Part shown: piece by piece, positions 34,820-43,833 of the stretch
Numbering within the stretch: the stretch's first letter is position 1
Layout: the number at the start of each line of letters is the position of its first letter
Source of the DNA: an uncultured Cohaesibacter sp.
GTDB taxonomy: Bacteria > Pseudomonadota > Alphaproteobacteria > Rhizobiales > Cohaesibacteraceae
Assembly (NCBI RefSeq): GCF_963662805.1
Contig: NZ_OY759864.1
Coordinates: 46,610 to 110,609, forward strand
Direction: 5' to 3'
DNA: 64,000 bases
Position numbers and translations under genes: made by a program
The notes under the pieces: generated by a model
Database searches by the model: none
What the model was told of the DNA's origin: nothing
The model's input: only the letters and a program-made list of their open reading frames with translations

Positions 34820-35287
34820 CTATTTGACTTTGGTATGCTCTTCATGAATGCCGATGGAGAGGCGCACGCTGGCGGTCGTCGTCAGATGTGAAATCTCGGC
34901 AATCTTGGCTTGCTGCACATCATTCGGGTCATTCCACTGCAGTTCGAGCCAGTTGCGCTCGTCGCCAATCATGATCAGTTTCTCGATCATCGCCTTGGTA
35001 ACACCCATGTCGCGGGCATCATAATCGACATAGAGAATGTCGACATGACCAACGCGTTTGCCCGATATGGTTTCCGGCAGATCGAAGAAGGTGGCAAAGG
35101 ACACCAGCGTGCCGTCCATATAGGCGCCGATCACCTCGGCAGTGCGATCGGTCAGAAGGGTTTCAGCGTAGAACATGTCCGGCTGACGGGGAGCGCCACG
35201 CTTTTGCTCCTGCGCATGGGCAGAAATCAACGGAGCCAGATCCAGAGCGGCATCCAGTTCCAGAATCTTGATATCAATCGTGCTCAT
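34820..35287 (-). CDS. GNAT-like protein
   Basis: 155 residues from the ATG at 35287 (AAGGGAG upstream). The layout suggests an N-acetyltransferase fold: 'AEVIGAYMDGTLVSFATFFDLPE' (strands 2-3), 'GHVDILYVDYDARDMGVTKAMIEKLIMIGDERNWLELQW' (strand 4 and motif A, degenerate R-G-x-G). The acetyl-CoA loop is weak, so activity is uncertain. It lies between convergent and divergent neighbours and is probably monocistronic. Confidence 0.6.
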   Translation of the reverse strand: MSTIDIKILELDAALDLAPLISAHAQEQKRGAPRQPDMFYAETLLTDRTAEVIGAYMDGTLVSFATFFDLPETISGKRVGHVDILYVDYDARDMGVTKAMIEKLIMIGDERNWLELQWNDPNDVQQAKIAEISHLTTTASVRLSIGIHEEHTKVK

Positions 35288-35513
35288 AGTCACTCCCTTG
35301 TCTCGCGCCATTCAATGGCAATCTGCCAGAATCCTATCCCACCAACAAGTCTCGCAGCCGCGCCTCAAGACACTCCGGCCAGCCCATTGATCGCGGTTTA
35401 TCGTAAATGTCAGTGCCGATTTGACAATCCATTCGAGGGAACCGTCCCCACTTATCCTGACTTATCACGTGAAAATCCAAAAAGACGCCCATCCTTCAAG
35501 GCGCATCTGGGCA

Positions 35514-35543
35514 TAAAAAAAGCCGGACTGAAACAGCCCGGCT
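35514..35543 (-). terminator. Terminator of leuC
   Basis: On the minus strand AGCCGGGCTG ... CAGTCCGGCT forms the stem and TTTTTTTAT follows, about 30 bases after the leuC stop. Confidence 0.88.
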
Positions 35544-35570
35544 CGAATGTTGGTCATCTATCGCAAAGAT

Positions 35571-36977
35571 CTAGTCAAGATCACGGACATCGATGAAATG
35601 CCCGACAACCGCAGCAGCAGCAGCCATCGCCGGAGAGACCAGATGGGTGCGACCCTTGAAGCCCTGACGGCCTTCGAAGTTGCGGTTCGAGGTGGAAGCG
35701 CAGCGCTCACCCGGTGCCAACTTGTCGGCATTCATGGCAAGGCACATGGAGCAACCCGGCTCGCGCCATTCGCACCCGGCTTCAAGAAAGATCTTGTCGA
35801 GGCCTTCCTCTTCGGCCTGTGCCTTCACGAGACCGGAGCCCGGAACGATCATCGCATTGATGCCTTCCTTGACCTTGCGGCCCTTCAGAATGTTGGCAGC
35901 GGCACGCAGATCCTCGATCCTGCCGTTGGTGCAGGAGCCGATGAAGATGCGATCAATCGCCACGTCGGTCATCTTGGTGTTGGGCTTGAGGCCCATATAG
36001 TCAAGCGCACGGATAACGGCATTGCGGCGGGCTTCGTCCTGGATCGTCTCCGGATCGGGGGTCGAACCATCAATGGTCGTCACGTTTTCGGGGCTGGTGC
36101 CCCAGGATACGATCGGCGGCAAAGACGAGGCATCAAGCGTGATGACGGTGTCAAAATGCGCATCGTCATCGGTGTAAAGGGTTTTCCAAAACTCCATCGC
36201 CTTGTCCCAGTCGGCGCCTTTCGGCGCTTTCGGACGACCTTTGATGTAATCAAACGTGGTCTGATCTGGCGCGATCAGGCCAGCGCGAGCGCCGCCTTCG
36301 ATGGTCATGTTGCAGATCGTCATGCGACCTTCCATGGACAGGCTGCGAATGGCGTCACCGCAGAACTCGATCACATGGCCGGTGCCGCCACCGGTGCCGA
36401 TCTTGCCGATGATGGCCAGCACGATGTCTTTCGCGGTCACGCCTTCGCCAAGCTGACCGGTCACTTCGACCTTCATGTTCTTGGCTTTTTTCTGCACCAG
36501 CGTCTGGGTTGCCAGCACATGCTCAACTTCCGACGTGCCAATGCCGTGCGCCAGAGAGCCGAAGGCACCATGGGTGGAGGTGTGCGAATCGCCACAGACG
36601 ATGGTCATGCCCGGCAGGGTGAAGCCCTGCTCGGGACCGACGATGTGAACAACGCCCTGACGGTTGTCGAGCTCGTCATAATATTCAACACCGAATTCCT
36701 TGGCGTTGGCGGCCAGTGTGTCCACCTGCAGCTTGGACTGCGGATCATCAATGCCCTTGGTCCGGTCGGTGGTCGGCACGTTGTGGTCGACAACGGCCAA
36801 GGTCCGCTGCGGGGCGCGAACCTGACGGCCCGCCATGCGCAGTCCCTCGAACGCCTGCGGAGACGTCACTTCATGGACAAGGTGACGATCGATATAGAGC
36901 AGGCACGTGCCGTCCTCTTGCTGATCAGCCACGTGGGAATCCCAGATTTTGTCATAAAGGGTCTTGGGTGCAGACAT
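35571..36977 (-). CDS. leuC: 3-isopropylmalate dehydratase large subunit
   Basis: 468 residues, normal length. 'TLYDKIWDSHVADQQEDGTCLLYIDRHLVHEVTSPQAFEGLR' opens it. The 4Fe-4S cysteines are in 'FIGSCTNGRIEDLRAAA' and 'CEWREPGCSMCLAMN'. It isomerises 2-isopropylmalate to 3-isopropylmalate in leucine synthesis together with LeuD, which is not in this window. It is downstream of rplS, a frequent arrangement in Rhizobiales. Confidence 0.96.
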   Translation of the reverse strand: MSAPKTLYDKIWDSHVADQQEDGTCLLYIDRHLVHEVTSPQAFEGLRMAGRQVRAPQRTLAVVDHNVPTTDRTKGIDDPQSKLQVDTLAANAKEFGVEYYDELDNRQGVVHIVGPEQGFTLPGMTIVCGDSHTSTHGAFGSLAHGIGTSEVEHVLATQTLVQKKAKNMKVEVTGQLGEGVTAKDIVLAIIGKIGTGGGTGHVIEFCGDAIRSLSMEGRMTICNMTIEGGARAGLIAPDQTTFDYIKGRPKAPKGADWDKAMEFWKTLYTDDDAHFDTVITLDASSLPPIVSWGTSPENVTTIDGSTPDPETIQDEARRNAVIRALDYMGLKPNTKMTDVAIDRIFIGSCTNGRIEDLRAAANILKGRKVKEGINAMIVPGSGLVKAQAEEEGLDKIFLEAGCEWREPGCSMCLAMNADKLAPGERCASTSNRNFEGRQGFKGRTHLVSPAMAAAAAVVGHFIDVRDLD

Positions 36978-37354
36978 GTTCGATACCAGTCCTTTTGCTC
37001 AGAGCCTGATCCGGCGCGAAGACCGCACCGTCGAGCTCCAGATAGTCGTGTCTCGCGTATCCCGTCGGATCGACGTTTCGAAAGCACCGGATACGCTTTG
37101 GATATAGTGATGGATCGCAGCGATCACAAACATCCCGTCAAGAGATGCGCTAGCGCATGGACCCTGTGTCAGCCCGGCTTTTTGTTTCCCCAGCCGACAG
37201 GCAAAGTCGGTCGGCAATGTCATGCGACAAATCATGGGTCAAGGTCAAGCAATATTGCGCCCAAAAACTTGTCATCTGCCTCAGATTGATGCGCAAAAGG
37301 CCCGATATGGCAACCATATCGAGCCTCTTGAAACTTGCAACAAAGCCGGAAAGC
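36978..37354. other. Intergenic region between leuC and rplS
   Basis: It contains the rplS terminator at 37299-37325. The rest presumably holds the leuC promoter. I saw no clear leader peptide or riboswitch. Confidence 0.5.
37297..37326 (-). terminator. Terminator of rplS
   Basis: On the minus strand GGCTCGATATGG / CCATATCGGGCC makes a 12-position stem with a TTG loop, followed by TTTTG. Confidence 0.85.
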
Positions 37355-37804
37355 CTATTCTGCGTCTGCAGCGGCTTCCTGTTTCTTGGCAGCTTTTTCT
37401 TCAGCGGCCTTGGCTTTGGCAACGTCGTTCAGCTTGCGAGCGCGAGCATTGGTTGCTTCGGAAATACGTGCGGACTTACCGCGACGGTCACGAAGATAGT
37501 AAAGTTTCGCGCGACGGACTTTACCGCGGCGAACGATCTCAACGCTGTCAACGATCGGGCTGTAGATCGGGAATACACGCTCAACGCCTTCGCCGTAGGA
37601 AATCTTGCGAACGGTGAAGCTTTCGTTCAGGCCAGAGCCTTTGCGTGCGATGCAGACGCCTTCATAGGCCTGCACACGAGTACGGGTACCTTCAGTCACG
37701 CGAACGTTGACGCGGACGGTATCACCGGGAGAAAATTCAGGCAGTTCACGCTTTGCGGCGATTTCGGCCATTTGCTCTTTTTCGAGCTGCTCAATGATGT
37801 TCAT
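37355..37804 (-). CDS. rplS: 50S ribosomal protein L19
   Basis: 149 residues from the ATG at 37804. 'MNIIEQLEKEQMAEIAAKRELPEFSPGDTVRVNVRVTEGTRTRVQAYEGVCIARKGSGLNESFTVRKISYGEGVERVFPIYSP' is textbook L19. A charged Ala/Lys/Glu tail of about 30 residues extends beyond the E. coli protein, as in other Rhizobiales. L19 sits at the 30S-50S interface. It is separated from trmD by about 6 kb here, although the two are adjacent in many relatives. Confidence 0.97.
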   Translation of the reverse strand: MNIIEQLEKEQMAEIAAKRELPEFSPGDTVRVNVRVTEGTRTRVQAYEGVCIARKGSGLNESFTVRKISYGEGVERVFPIYSPIVDSVEIVRRGKVRRAKLYYLRDRRGKSARISEATNARARKLNDVAKAKAAEEKAAKKQEAAADAE

Positions 37805-38146
37805 GATCTTCACTCTTGTTGTATCACTACGACCAGAGCGTCCCGTGCAGTCCCGTCAGGCTCACTGATGCCTCACATGCCACAAGGGCCCGTTTCGCCG
37901 TACTTGTTGGAAATCAGATTGGGGGTCTATACCCAATGTGAAGGGCTTTGTCACCCCTAAAGTGACTCAAAATCGCGGATTTCCTTATGGAATGCAGCAA
38001 GTCCCTCACGCCCGGAACCGATGACAAGGGGAACAAAACGCCCCTTCATTGGCAACACCGGGATGAGAGACCGCAAGCAAAGACTTGCCGAAGGGTCAGG
38101 ACTTGCTACTCTGGTCCGGGACGAACAGGTCTTTGAGGGAGAAACC
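37805..38146. other. Divergent intergenic region between rplS and the PPOX-fold gene
   Basis: Promoters for both genes must lie here. I see no other feature. Confidence 0.5.
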
Positions 38147-38704
38147 ATGGCCAAGCAATTCGAAAAGCTGAACGACATCCATCGCAAGTTCATAGAAAGA
38201 CAGCATATTTTCTTCACCGCTTCGGCGACGAAAGACAGCCGGGTCAACATTTCCCCTCGTGAAGCCGGGGCCCTGCGGATCCTTGATGACAACACCATCA
38301 TCTATATGGACAAGACCGGCAGCGGCAATGAAACCTCCGCTCACCTGCTCACCGATGGCAGGCTGACGATCATGTTCTGCTCCTTCTCAGGGCCTCCAAT
38401 GATCCTCAGACTCTACGGCACCGGTGACTCCATCGGATGGGAAACCGAAGAATTCCGGGAGCTGGCCACCAGACTCTATCCCGACAGCACGCCCCTCAGT
38501 GCCCGCAAGATCGTCAGATTGAAATTCGATCTCGTCCAGACCTCCTGTGGCTACGGCGTTCCGATGTTCGACTATCAGGAAGACCGGGACGTCCTCGACA
38601 ACTGGGCCAAAGGCAAAGGCAGGGACGGCATCAGGGACTATTGGCAGGAGAAGAATCTCAAAAGCATGGATGGTTTGCCAACCGGCCTTGAAACCGGAGC
38701 CTGA
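38147..38704 (+). CDS. Pyridoxamine 5'-phosphate oxidase-fold protein
   Basis: 185 residues from the ATG at 38147, behind GAGGGAGAAA. 'FIERQHIFFTASATKDSRVNISPREAGALRILDDNTIIYMD' and 'NETSAHLLTDGRLTIMFCSFSGPPMILRLYGTG' are the split-barrel flavin-binding fold. The C-terminal part 'VQTSCGYGVPMFDYQEDRDVLDNWAKGKG' is typical of the family found near rhizobial stress genes. It probably binds FMN or F420-like flavin; the reaction is unknown. It converges with sodB. Confidence 0.88.
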   Translation: MAKQFEKLNDIHRKFIERQHIFFTASATKDSRVNISPREAGALRILDDNTIIYMDKTGSGNETSAHLLTDGRLTIMFCSFSGPPMILRLYGTGDSIGWETEEFRELATRLYPDSTPLSARKIVRLKFDLVQTSCGYGVPMFDYQEDRDVLDNWAKGKGRDGIRDYWQEKNLKSMDGLPTGLETGA

Positions 38705-38747
38705 ACATCCCTGCCCTTCTCACTGCATCCAAGCCTGTTCCTGAAAT

Positions 38748-38795
38748 CAAAAAGGCCCACCCGCAGCCCTTTTTGGAGGCAGCGGATGGGCCTTC
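38748..38795 (-). terminator. Terminator of sodB
   Basis: On the minus strand GGCCCATCCGC ... GCGGGTGGGCC forms a stem with one G-T pair, followed by TTTTTG. Confidence 0.85.
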
Positions 38796-38814
38796 AGGTC
38801 AGAAGCCCGTCGCA

Positions 38815-39417
38815 TCAGGCCAGATTGCTTTCGGCAAACTCGTAGTTGGCGAGATTGTCGAGGAAGTTGGTTACATAGTCGGGACGGCGGTTGCGGAAGT
38901 CCACATAATAGCTGTGTTCCCAGACGTCGAGGCCGAGAAGCGCAGTGCCTTCACCGGTTGCCAGCGGGTTCACGCCGTTAGGGGTCTTGGTCACGCCGAG
39001 GGAGCCGTCTGCTTTCTGGATCAACCATGCCCAGCCGGACCCGAACTGACCGACAGCAGCTGCCTTGAAGGCATCCTTGAACTGGTCAACGGAGCCAAAG
39101 GAATCGACGATCTTGGATTCGAGGGAACCGGGCAGCTTGCCGCCATTCGGGGACAGCGCGTTCCAGAAGTGAATGTGGTTCCAGTGCTGGCCAGCCTGGT
39201 TGAAGATGCCGGCGCGCTCGTCATTGCCATAGGTCAGGGCGATGATCTCTTCGAGCGACTTGCCCTGCAGGTCGGCATTGGCGTCAACGAAATTGTTCAG
39301 TGCGGTCACATAAGCCTGATGGTGCTTGTCGTGATGCAGTTCGAGAGTTTCCTGGCTCATGCCTTTTGCTGCAAGGGCTGCGTGAGCATAGGGAAGTGCG
39401 GGAAGTTCAAAAGCCAT
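38815..39417 (-). CDS. sodB: Superoxide dismutase, Fe/Mn family (Fe type likely)
   Basis: 200 residues from the ATG at 39417, behind AAGGAG. Metal ligands are visible: His in 'LELHHDKHHQAYV', His in 'QHWNHIHFWNAL', and Asp and His in 'LLGLDVWEHSYYVDF'. No signal peptide, so it is cytoplasmic. The iron preference is inferred from similarity to rhizobial SodB; sequence alone cannot exclude Mn. It is divergent from a Cys-rich regulator 89 bases away. Confidence 0.95.
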   Translation of the reverse strand: MAFELPALPYAHAALAAKGMSQETLELHHDKHHQAYVTALNNFVDANADLQGKSLEEIIALTYGNDERAGIFNQAGQHWNHIHFWNALSPNGGKLPGSLESKIVDSFGSVDQFKDAFKAAAVGQFGSGWAWLIQKADGSLGVTKTPNGVNPLATGEGTALLGLDVWEHSYYVDFRNRRPDYVTNFLDNLANYEFAESNLA

Positions 39418-39506
39418 TTTAGTCTCCTTAGAATGCCCGAACTTGCGTTCGAGGGCCTTTCCTGATATTAAAACAAGTAACTCCTTTGAAAAACATATGA
39501 GCGAAT

Positions 39507-40181
39507 ATGTCAAGAAAAAACTTGGAAAAATCAGATTCAGCGGTGCGAAACCCTACCGAACGCATTCTGATGGCCCTCAAAATGCACGGAGCGATGACCT
39601 CCGCACAAATGGGGGAAAAGCTCAAAACAACCGGTGAGGCGGCCCGTCAACACCTCACCCGCTTGTCGGAAGAAGGTCTGGTGAGCGAAGAGCGACGCGT
39701 TGCCGGACGCGGACGCCCGTCGGTTTATTGGTCCCTGACACAAGCCGGCCACGACCACTTTCCCAATGCCCATGCGGATCTGGCGGTGGACGTCCTCAGC
39801 TCCATAGAGCAGGCGTTGGGTCAGGACGCACTCGACACCATCGTCGCCATGCGCGAGGCCAGAACACATGAACGCTATTCATGCGAAATGGATAGCCTGT
39901 CCACACTCAGCGCACGCGTTGAAAAACTCGCCGAGCTGCGTAACGCGGAAGGCTATATGGCCATGACGCAGACGGACAAAGACGGCAACCTTGTGCTGAT
40001 CGAAAACCACTGCCCGATCTGCGCGGCTGCCCGCTTCTGTCAGAGCTTCTGTCGCTCCGAACTCGAAATTTACCGCAAGATCCTCGGCCCGACCGTCGAG
40101 GTCGAACGCACCGAGCATATTCTGGGTGATGCCCATCGATGCGCCTATCGCATCACTGACAAGGCGCCGACGAAAGCCTGA
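39507..40181 (+). CDS. Cys-rich winged-helix regulator (SufR/COG2345-like), probable Fe-S sensor
   Basis: 224 residues. The N-terminal HTH is 'PTERILMALKMHGAMTSAQMGEKLKTTGEAARQHLTRLSEEGLVSEERR' with a wing 'GRGRPSVYWSLT'. The C-terminal half has Cys169, Cys172, Cys178 and Cys182 in 'NHCPICAAARFCQSFCRSE', plus Cys126 and Cys212 in 'HRCAYRI'. SufR-type repressors use such cysteines to hold an Fe-S cluster. Divergence from sodB suggests it controls superoxide dismutase or iron-sulphur genes. Cluster binding is inferred. Confidence 0.85.
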   Translation: MSRKNLEKSDSAVRNPTERILMALKMHGAMTSAQMGEKLKTTGEAARQHLTRLSEEGLVSEERRVAGRGRPSVYWSLTQAGHDHFPNAHADLAVDVLSSIEQALGQDALDTIVAMREARTHERYSCEMDSLSTLSARVEKLAELRNAEGYMAMTQTDKDGNLVLIENHCPICAAARFCQSFCRSELEIYRKILGPTVEVERTEHILGDAHRCAYRITDKAPTKA

Positions 40182-40351
40182 CCAATGTGAGGCCTCTTGC
40201 AGCCCCATTTTGTGAAGAGCAGATCAAAAGCTTCGGAAAACTCAAGCCCTGCTTTTTCAGTACGCAACCATCAGTAAAAATAAGTAGACGGGTTACCAAC
40301 TGCGGATTAGTCTCGAACTCCATTTATCACCGAGGACGTTCCGGACCCATC

Positions 40352-41344
40352 ATGAAAAAGCGTTTCACTCTTGCTGCAGGGTTCATCCTTGCATTTCAGG
40401 CATCTACTGTGTTGGCGTCTCCCGACGTCGACTTTCCGCAATATGGTCAATCCTATGGCGGCAAGGTCCGGGCCGGACCGAGCATGAACGACGCTCAGAT
40501 CGGCAGCCTGTATGAAGGCATGGCCATCCAGATCCTCAACGGAACCGGGGTGATCATGAACGGCTACGAATGGTTCCGGATCCAATATGGCAACGGCAAC
40601 ATCGGCTACCATTGGGGTGGCCTGTTCTGTTCCGAGCGCTATTATCCCACCATTTACACCACCTGTGACCGTGGACTGGGCGATGTCTCGCCCCCCATCG
40701 ACCAACAGCCCCGGTTTGGCGCTCCCCAGGTGTCTACGGCTCCCCCATCCGCTCCGCCACCCCTGCCAGACCCTACACCAGAGCCGACCTCACCCATGCC
40801 AGTTGGCGTCGATGGTTACTCTGTCTCTCAGGTCTTTCATTCCGCTGGCAGCTTCTCGGACGCAGGCGGCGGCAACTGGGAGGAGCTGAACGATCAGGGC
40901 CGGGTCTCGTTCCGCTTTGTCGAACGCGGTCGCAACGATACCTCGGTTTTCCTCTATGACGCCTCACGCTCCGTTTCGATCCAGCTGGATCTTCAGAGCG
41001 GACAGATCCTCTATGCCGAAGGGGATGGCCCGAAACGCCAGATCTACACCATTACCAACGCCATCGCCGACGTTGAGCCAAATCAGCCGCAACAGCCTCA
41101 GGAGCCAAGCGGCAACATGGTTCAATATACCTGCGACGAAGGCATCCCGCTTTCGGTCAGCTATCACAATGAAGGTGAGGGCTATGCGGTCTTCACAATC
41201 GACGGCTCCCCGGAACGTCGCCTAGAGCAGGTCCGCTCGGGGTCTGGCACGCGCTATACGGACGGGATCTACTCCCTTCACAGCAAAGGCAACAGCGCGA
41301 TTCTCGAAAGTCCGACCGGCTCCGACCGATGCTCATCCTTCTGA
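40352..41344 (+). CDS. Secreted SH3-domain protein
   Basis: 330 residues from the ATG at 40352. Residues 1-23 are a signal peptide ending VLASPD. Residues about 30-90 form a bacterial SH3 domain ('GGKVRAGPSMNDAQIGSLYEGMAIQILNGTGVIMNGYEWFRIQYGNGNIGYHWGG'), with two Cys following. A Pro-rich linker spans about 120-150. The last 180 residues contain 'YSVSQVFHSAGSFSDAGGGNWEELNDQGRVSFRFVERGRND' and a Cys-bracketed terminal lobe. It is probably periplasmic and may bind cell wall. The partner is unknown. Confidence 0.82.
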   Translation: MKKRFTLAAGFILAFQASTVLASPDVDFPQYGQSYGGKVRAGPSMNDAQIGSLYEGMAIQILNGTGVIMNGYEWFRIQYGNGNIGYHWGGLFCSERYYPTIYTTCDRGLGDVSPPIDQQPRFGAPQVSTAPPSAPPPLPDPTPEPTSPMPVGVDGYSVSQVFHSAGSFSDAGGGNWEELNDQGRVSFRFVERGRNDTSVFLYDASRSVSIQLDLQSGQILYAEGDGPKRQIYTITNAIADVEPNQPQQPQEPSGNMVQYTCDEGIPLSVSYHNEGEGYAVFTIDGSPERRLEQVRSGSGTRYTDGIYSLHSKGNSAILESPTGSDRCSSF

Positions 41345-41396
41345 GGCTGTCGTGCGCACCTGAAGGTTACGCAGGACCTCACGGATCAACAGACAC

Positions 41397-41432
41397 AAAA
41401 AGCCCGCCAGAGAAATCCTCGGCGGGCCTTTC
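41397..41432. terminator. Bidirectional terminator between SH3 protein and chemoreceptor
   Basis: AAAAAGCCCGCC ... GGCGGGCCTTT forms a 10-bp stem with T-rich sides on both strands between convergent genes. Confidence 0.85.
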
Positions 41433-41468
41433 AATCTCTGAGTTCGAACCGGTCGGGTTGATGTCACC

Positions 41469-43556
41469 TTAGGACGCGCGAATACCCGCAAGGAATGTCC
41501 CGACTTCCGCCTTAAGCCTCTCGGCATTCTGACTGAGCTCGGAAGCGGAAGCATAGACCTGACCGGAAGCACTGCTGGAATCACCAGCCACACGGGTCAC
41601 ATGGGTGATACTTTCAGACACCGTCTGGGTTCCGATCGAGGCTTCCTGAACGTTGCGGGCAATCTCGCCGGTGGCTTCTCCCTGACCATGCACCGCTTCG
41701 GCGATGGTCGAGGCGATCTCGTTCATGTTCTCGATCGTTGCCCGGATCCCGCGGATCGCGTCAGCTGCTCCACTGGTCGCATTCTGGATCGACTCGATCT
41801 GCGAACCGATCTCTGCGGTTGCCTTGGAGGTTTGATCAGCAAGCTGCTTCACTTCTGCGGCAACCACCGCAAAGCCTTTGCCCGCCTCACCGGCTCTGGC
41901 AGCCTCGATCGTCGCATTGAGGGCCAGCAGGTTGGTCTGATCGGCGATGTTGCTGATAAGCTCGACAACCTGACCCACCTTGTCGGCGGCATCGGACAGG
42001 CTTTGAACCTGCTGATCGGTCGCGTTCGCCTCTGTTACCGCCTGAGAGGCGATCTCGGACGATTTGGAAACCTGACGGCTGATTTCATGCACCGAGGATG
42101 TCAACTCTTCGGTCGCCGAGGCCACGGATCCGACGTTGGCAGACGCTTCTTCAGCCGCCGCCGCAACAGACGTGGACTGCTCCTTGGTCAGCTCAGCCGA
42201 AGAGGTGAGCGATTCAGAAGCAGACTGCAGCTCGGTGGCGGCGGAAGCCACCATGTCGACGATACCGCCCACGGCGCTGTCGAACCGGTCGGCGAGATCC
42301 TGCATCTCCTTCTTGCGCCGTTCGGCATCAAGACGGTCTTTTTCTTCCGCCTCTTTGCGAAGGCGTTCAGTCTCCAGCATGTTGTCTCGGAAAATCGCCA
42401 TCGTCCGCCCAAGGGCACCTATCTCGTCCTTGCGCTCCAGATAGGGGGCTTCGGTGTTGTAGTCGCCATTGGCAAGAGACATCATGCGATCTCGCATAAT
42501 TTCGAGCGGTGCAATGACACGGCGCTGGACCACAAACAGCAGCACAACCGCAAACACAAGAGCCACACCGAAGAAGACCGATGATAGAATGAAGGTGGAC
42601 GACGCTTCAGCTTGGTTTTCTTCGGCAGCCTCCATCGCAACATCAAGAGCGACATTGGCGACATTCAACAAGATCGTCAGACGAGGCGCGTTGTAATTGG
42701 ACCAATCCATCGTAGTCATCGACGGCTTTTCGCCACGCAACACCTTGCGAATAATCTCAAGCTGTTTTTCAGGGACGCCTTCCTTGAAATAGCCCTGTTC
42801 GGCATTTGCCAAAGCATCCTTGAAAACCTGAGGCATATGCACACCCTTGGACATCCGCACCACGGAGTCCCAGGCATCGGTCCCGGTCGCCATCACGGCA
42901 ATGTAGCCTTCAAGACCGGCGTCATCCACTCCGATATCTCCGAGCGCATTGGCAGTTATGCCCGAGGCATTGCCCATGCTGTTGCGCACGACCCAGATCA
43001 GATCCTTGATGTCGAAGAGACGGTCGATGAACCCGTCGGCAAAGCGGATGTGGTTCGCCAGAATGGCCGATGTCTCGGACAACTGGTCGATCATTGCTCC
43101 GGCAGCCTTGCTGTAGCTTTCAACGAGAGCATCATTGTTTGCGGAGCCAGAGCTCTGAAAAGCCGCAGAAGTCTTGGCCTGCATGTCTTCCAGGGTATCG
43201 AAGGTCGACTTGAGACGGCCTGCCAGCTCGGAAGCATCATCGATTGCGGAATTGGACAACAAGGAAATCGCTTCGCGAATTGGAGGCATCTCCACTTCAC
43301 GGGCCTTGTTTGCTGCAGCCGCAAACTGCGATCCGCCATCTGAAACAAGAGCACGTTGTGTATTGGATCGGTCAATCCGCAACTGCGGCAAGGCCCGGAA
43401 CATCAGCCGCGTAACTTCCGCCACCGATTGGGTTTGCTGTGCATTGACGGACAATTGCCAGGAATTCCAGGCTTTGGTCCCAAGTTGGAAAAGGATGACT
43501 GCAATCATCATGCTGATCACAGACTTAAGAAGGATATTGACAGAAATTCGATTCAT
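41469..43556 (-). CDS. Methyl-accepting chemotaxis protein
   Basis: 695 residues. TM1 is 'ILLKSVISMMIAVILFQLG' (residues 9-27). A periplasmic, mostly helical sensor of about 290 residues follows, with no recognised PAS or Cache fold. TM2 is 'FILSSVFFGVALVFAVVLLFVV', then a HAMP domain ('APLEIMRDRMMSLANGDYNTEAPYLERKDEIGALGRTMAIF'). The signalling hairpin tip is 'NIADQTNLLALNATIEAARAGEAGKGFAVVAAEVKQLADQTSKAT'. The ligand is unknown. It is monocistronic and downstream of trmD on the same strand. Confidence 0.94.
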   Translation of the reverse strand: MNRISVNILLKSVISMMIAVILFQLGTKAWNSWQLSVNAQQTQSVAEVTRLMFRALPQLRIDRSNTQRALVSDGGSQFAAAANKAREVEMPPIREAISLLSNSAIDDASELAGRLKSTFDTLEDMQAKTSAAFQSSGSANNDALVESYSKAAGAMIDQLSETSAILANHIRFADGFIDRLFDIKDLIWVVRNSMGNASGITANALGDIGVDDAGLEGYIAVMATGTDAWDSVVRMSKGVHMPQVFKDALANAEQGYFKEGVPEKQLEIIRKVLRGEKPSMTTMDWSNYNAPRLTILLNVANVALDVAMEAAEENQAEASSTFILSSVFFGVALVFAVVLLFVVQRRVIAPLEIMRDRMMSLANGDYNTEAPYLERKDEIGALGRTMAIFRDNMLETERLRKEAEEKDRLDAERRKKEMQDLADRFDSAVGGIVDMVASAATELQSASESLTSSAELTKEQSTSVAAAAEEASANVGSVASATEELTSSVHEISRQVSKSSEIASQAVTEANATDQQVQSLSDAADKVGQVVELISNIADQTNLLALNATIEAARAGEAGKGFAVVAAEVKQLADQTSKATAEIGSQIESIQNATSGAADAIRGIRATIENMNEIASTIAEAVHGQGEATGEIARNVQEASIGTQTVSESITHVTRVAGDSSSASGQVYASASELSQNAERLKAEVGTFLAGIRAS

Positions 43557-43833
43557 GGCTTGCCCTCAAAAAAATTCCTGGTTCAAGCTCAATCCAAAAT
43601 AGTTAATATCAGATAACTTCTGTCCTCTTCTGCATATATACGGAGAAATAAACAAACATATCCAACAGAAATATAGTACAAGAGTAGAAATATATAAAAA
43701 TGTAGCGGAGGTATTTTTTTCAATTTTTATCGAATAGAAGCACAGGAATGAACACAAGTCCGAACTAATACGTAAAAACACAATTGAGAAGTTGATTCCC
43801 GGCTCAAGCAAGAAAAAGAACATCTAAACTAGT
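43557..43833. other. Very AT-rich gap between trmD and the chemoreceptor gene
   Basis: This stretch is strikingly richer in A and T than its surroundings. It lies downstream of trmD and upstream of the chemoreceptor, so it probably contains the chemoreceptor promoter. I see no gene in it. Confidence 0.5.

Noticed and set aside
35547..37289. A 580-codon open frame antisense to leuC
   Set aside because: leuC is unmistakable and occupies nearly the same bases; no ribosome site and no domain.
43566..43823. An 85-codon frame in the AT-rich gap on the minus strand
   Set aside because: Composition is simply that of AT-rich non-coding DNA (Phe/Ile/Cys/Tyr-rich), with no ribosome site.
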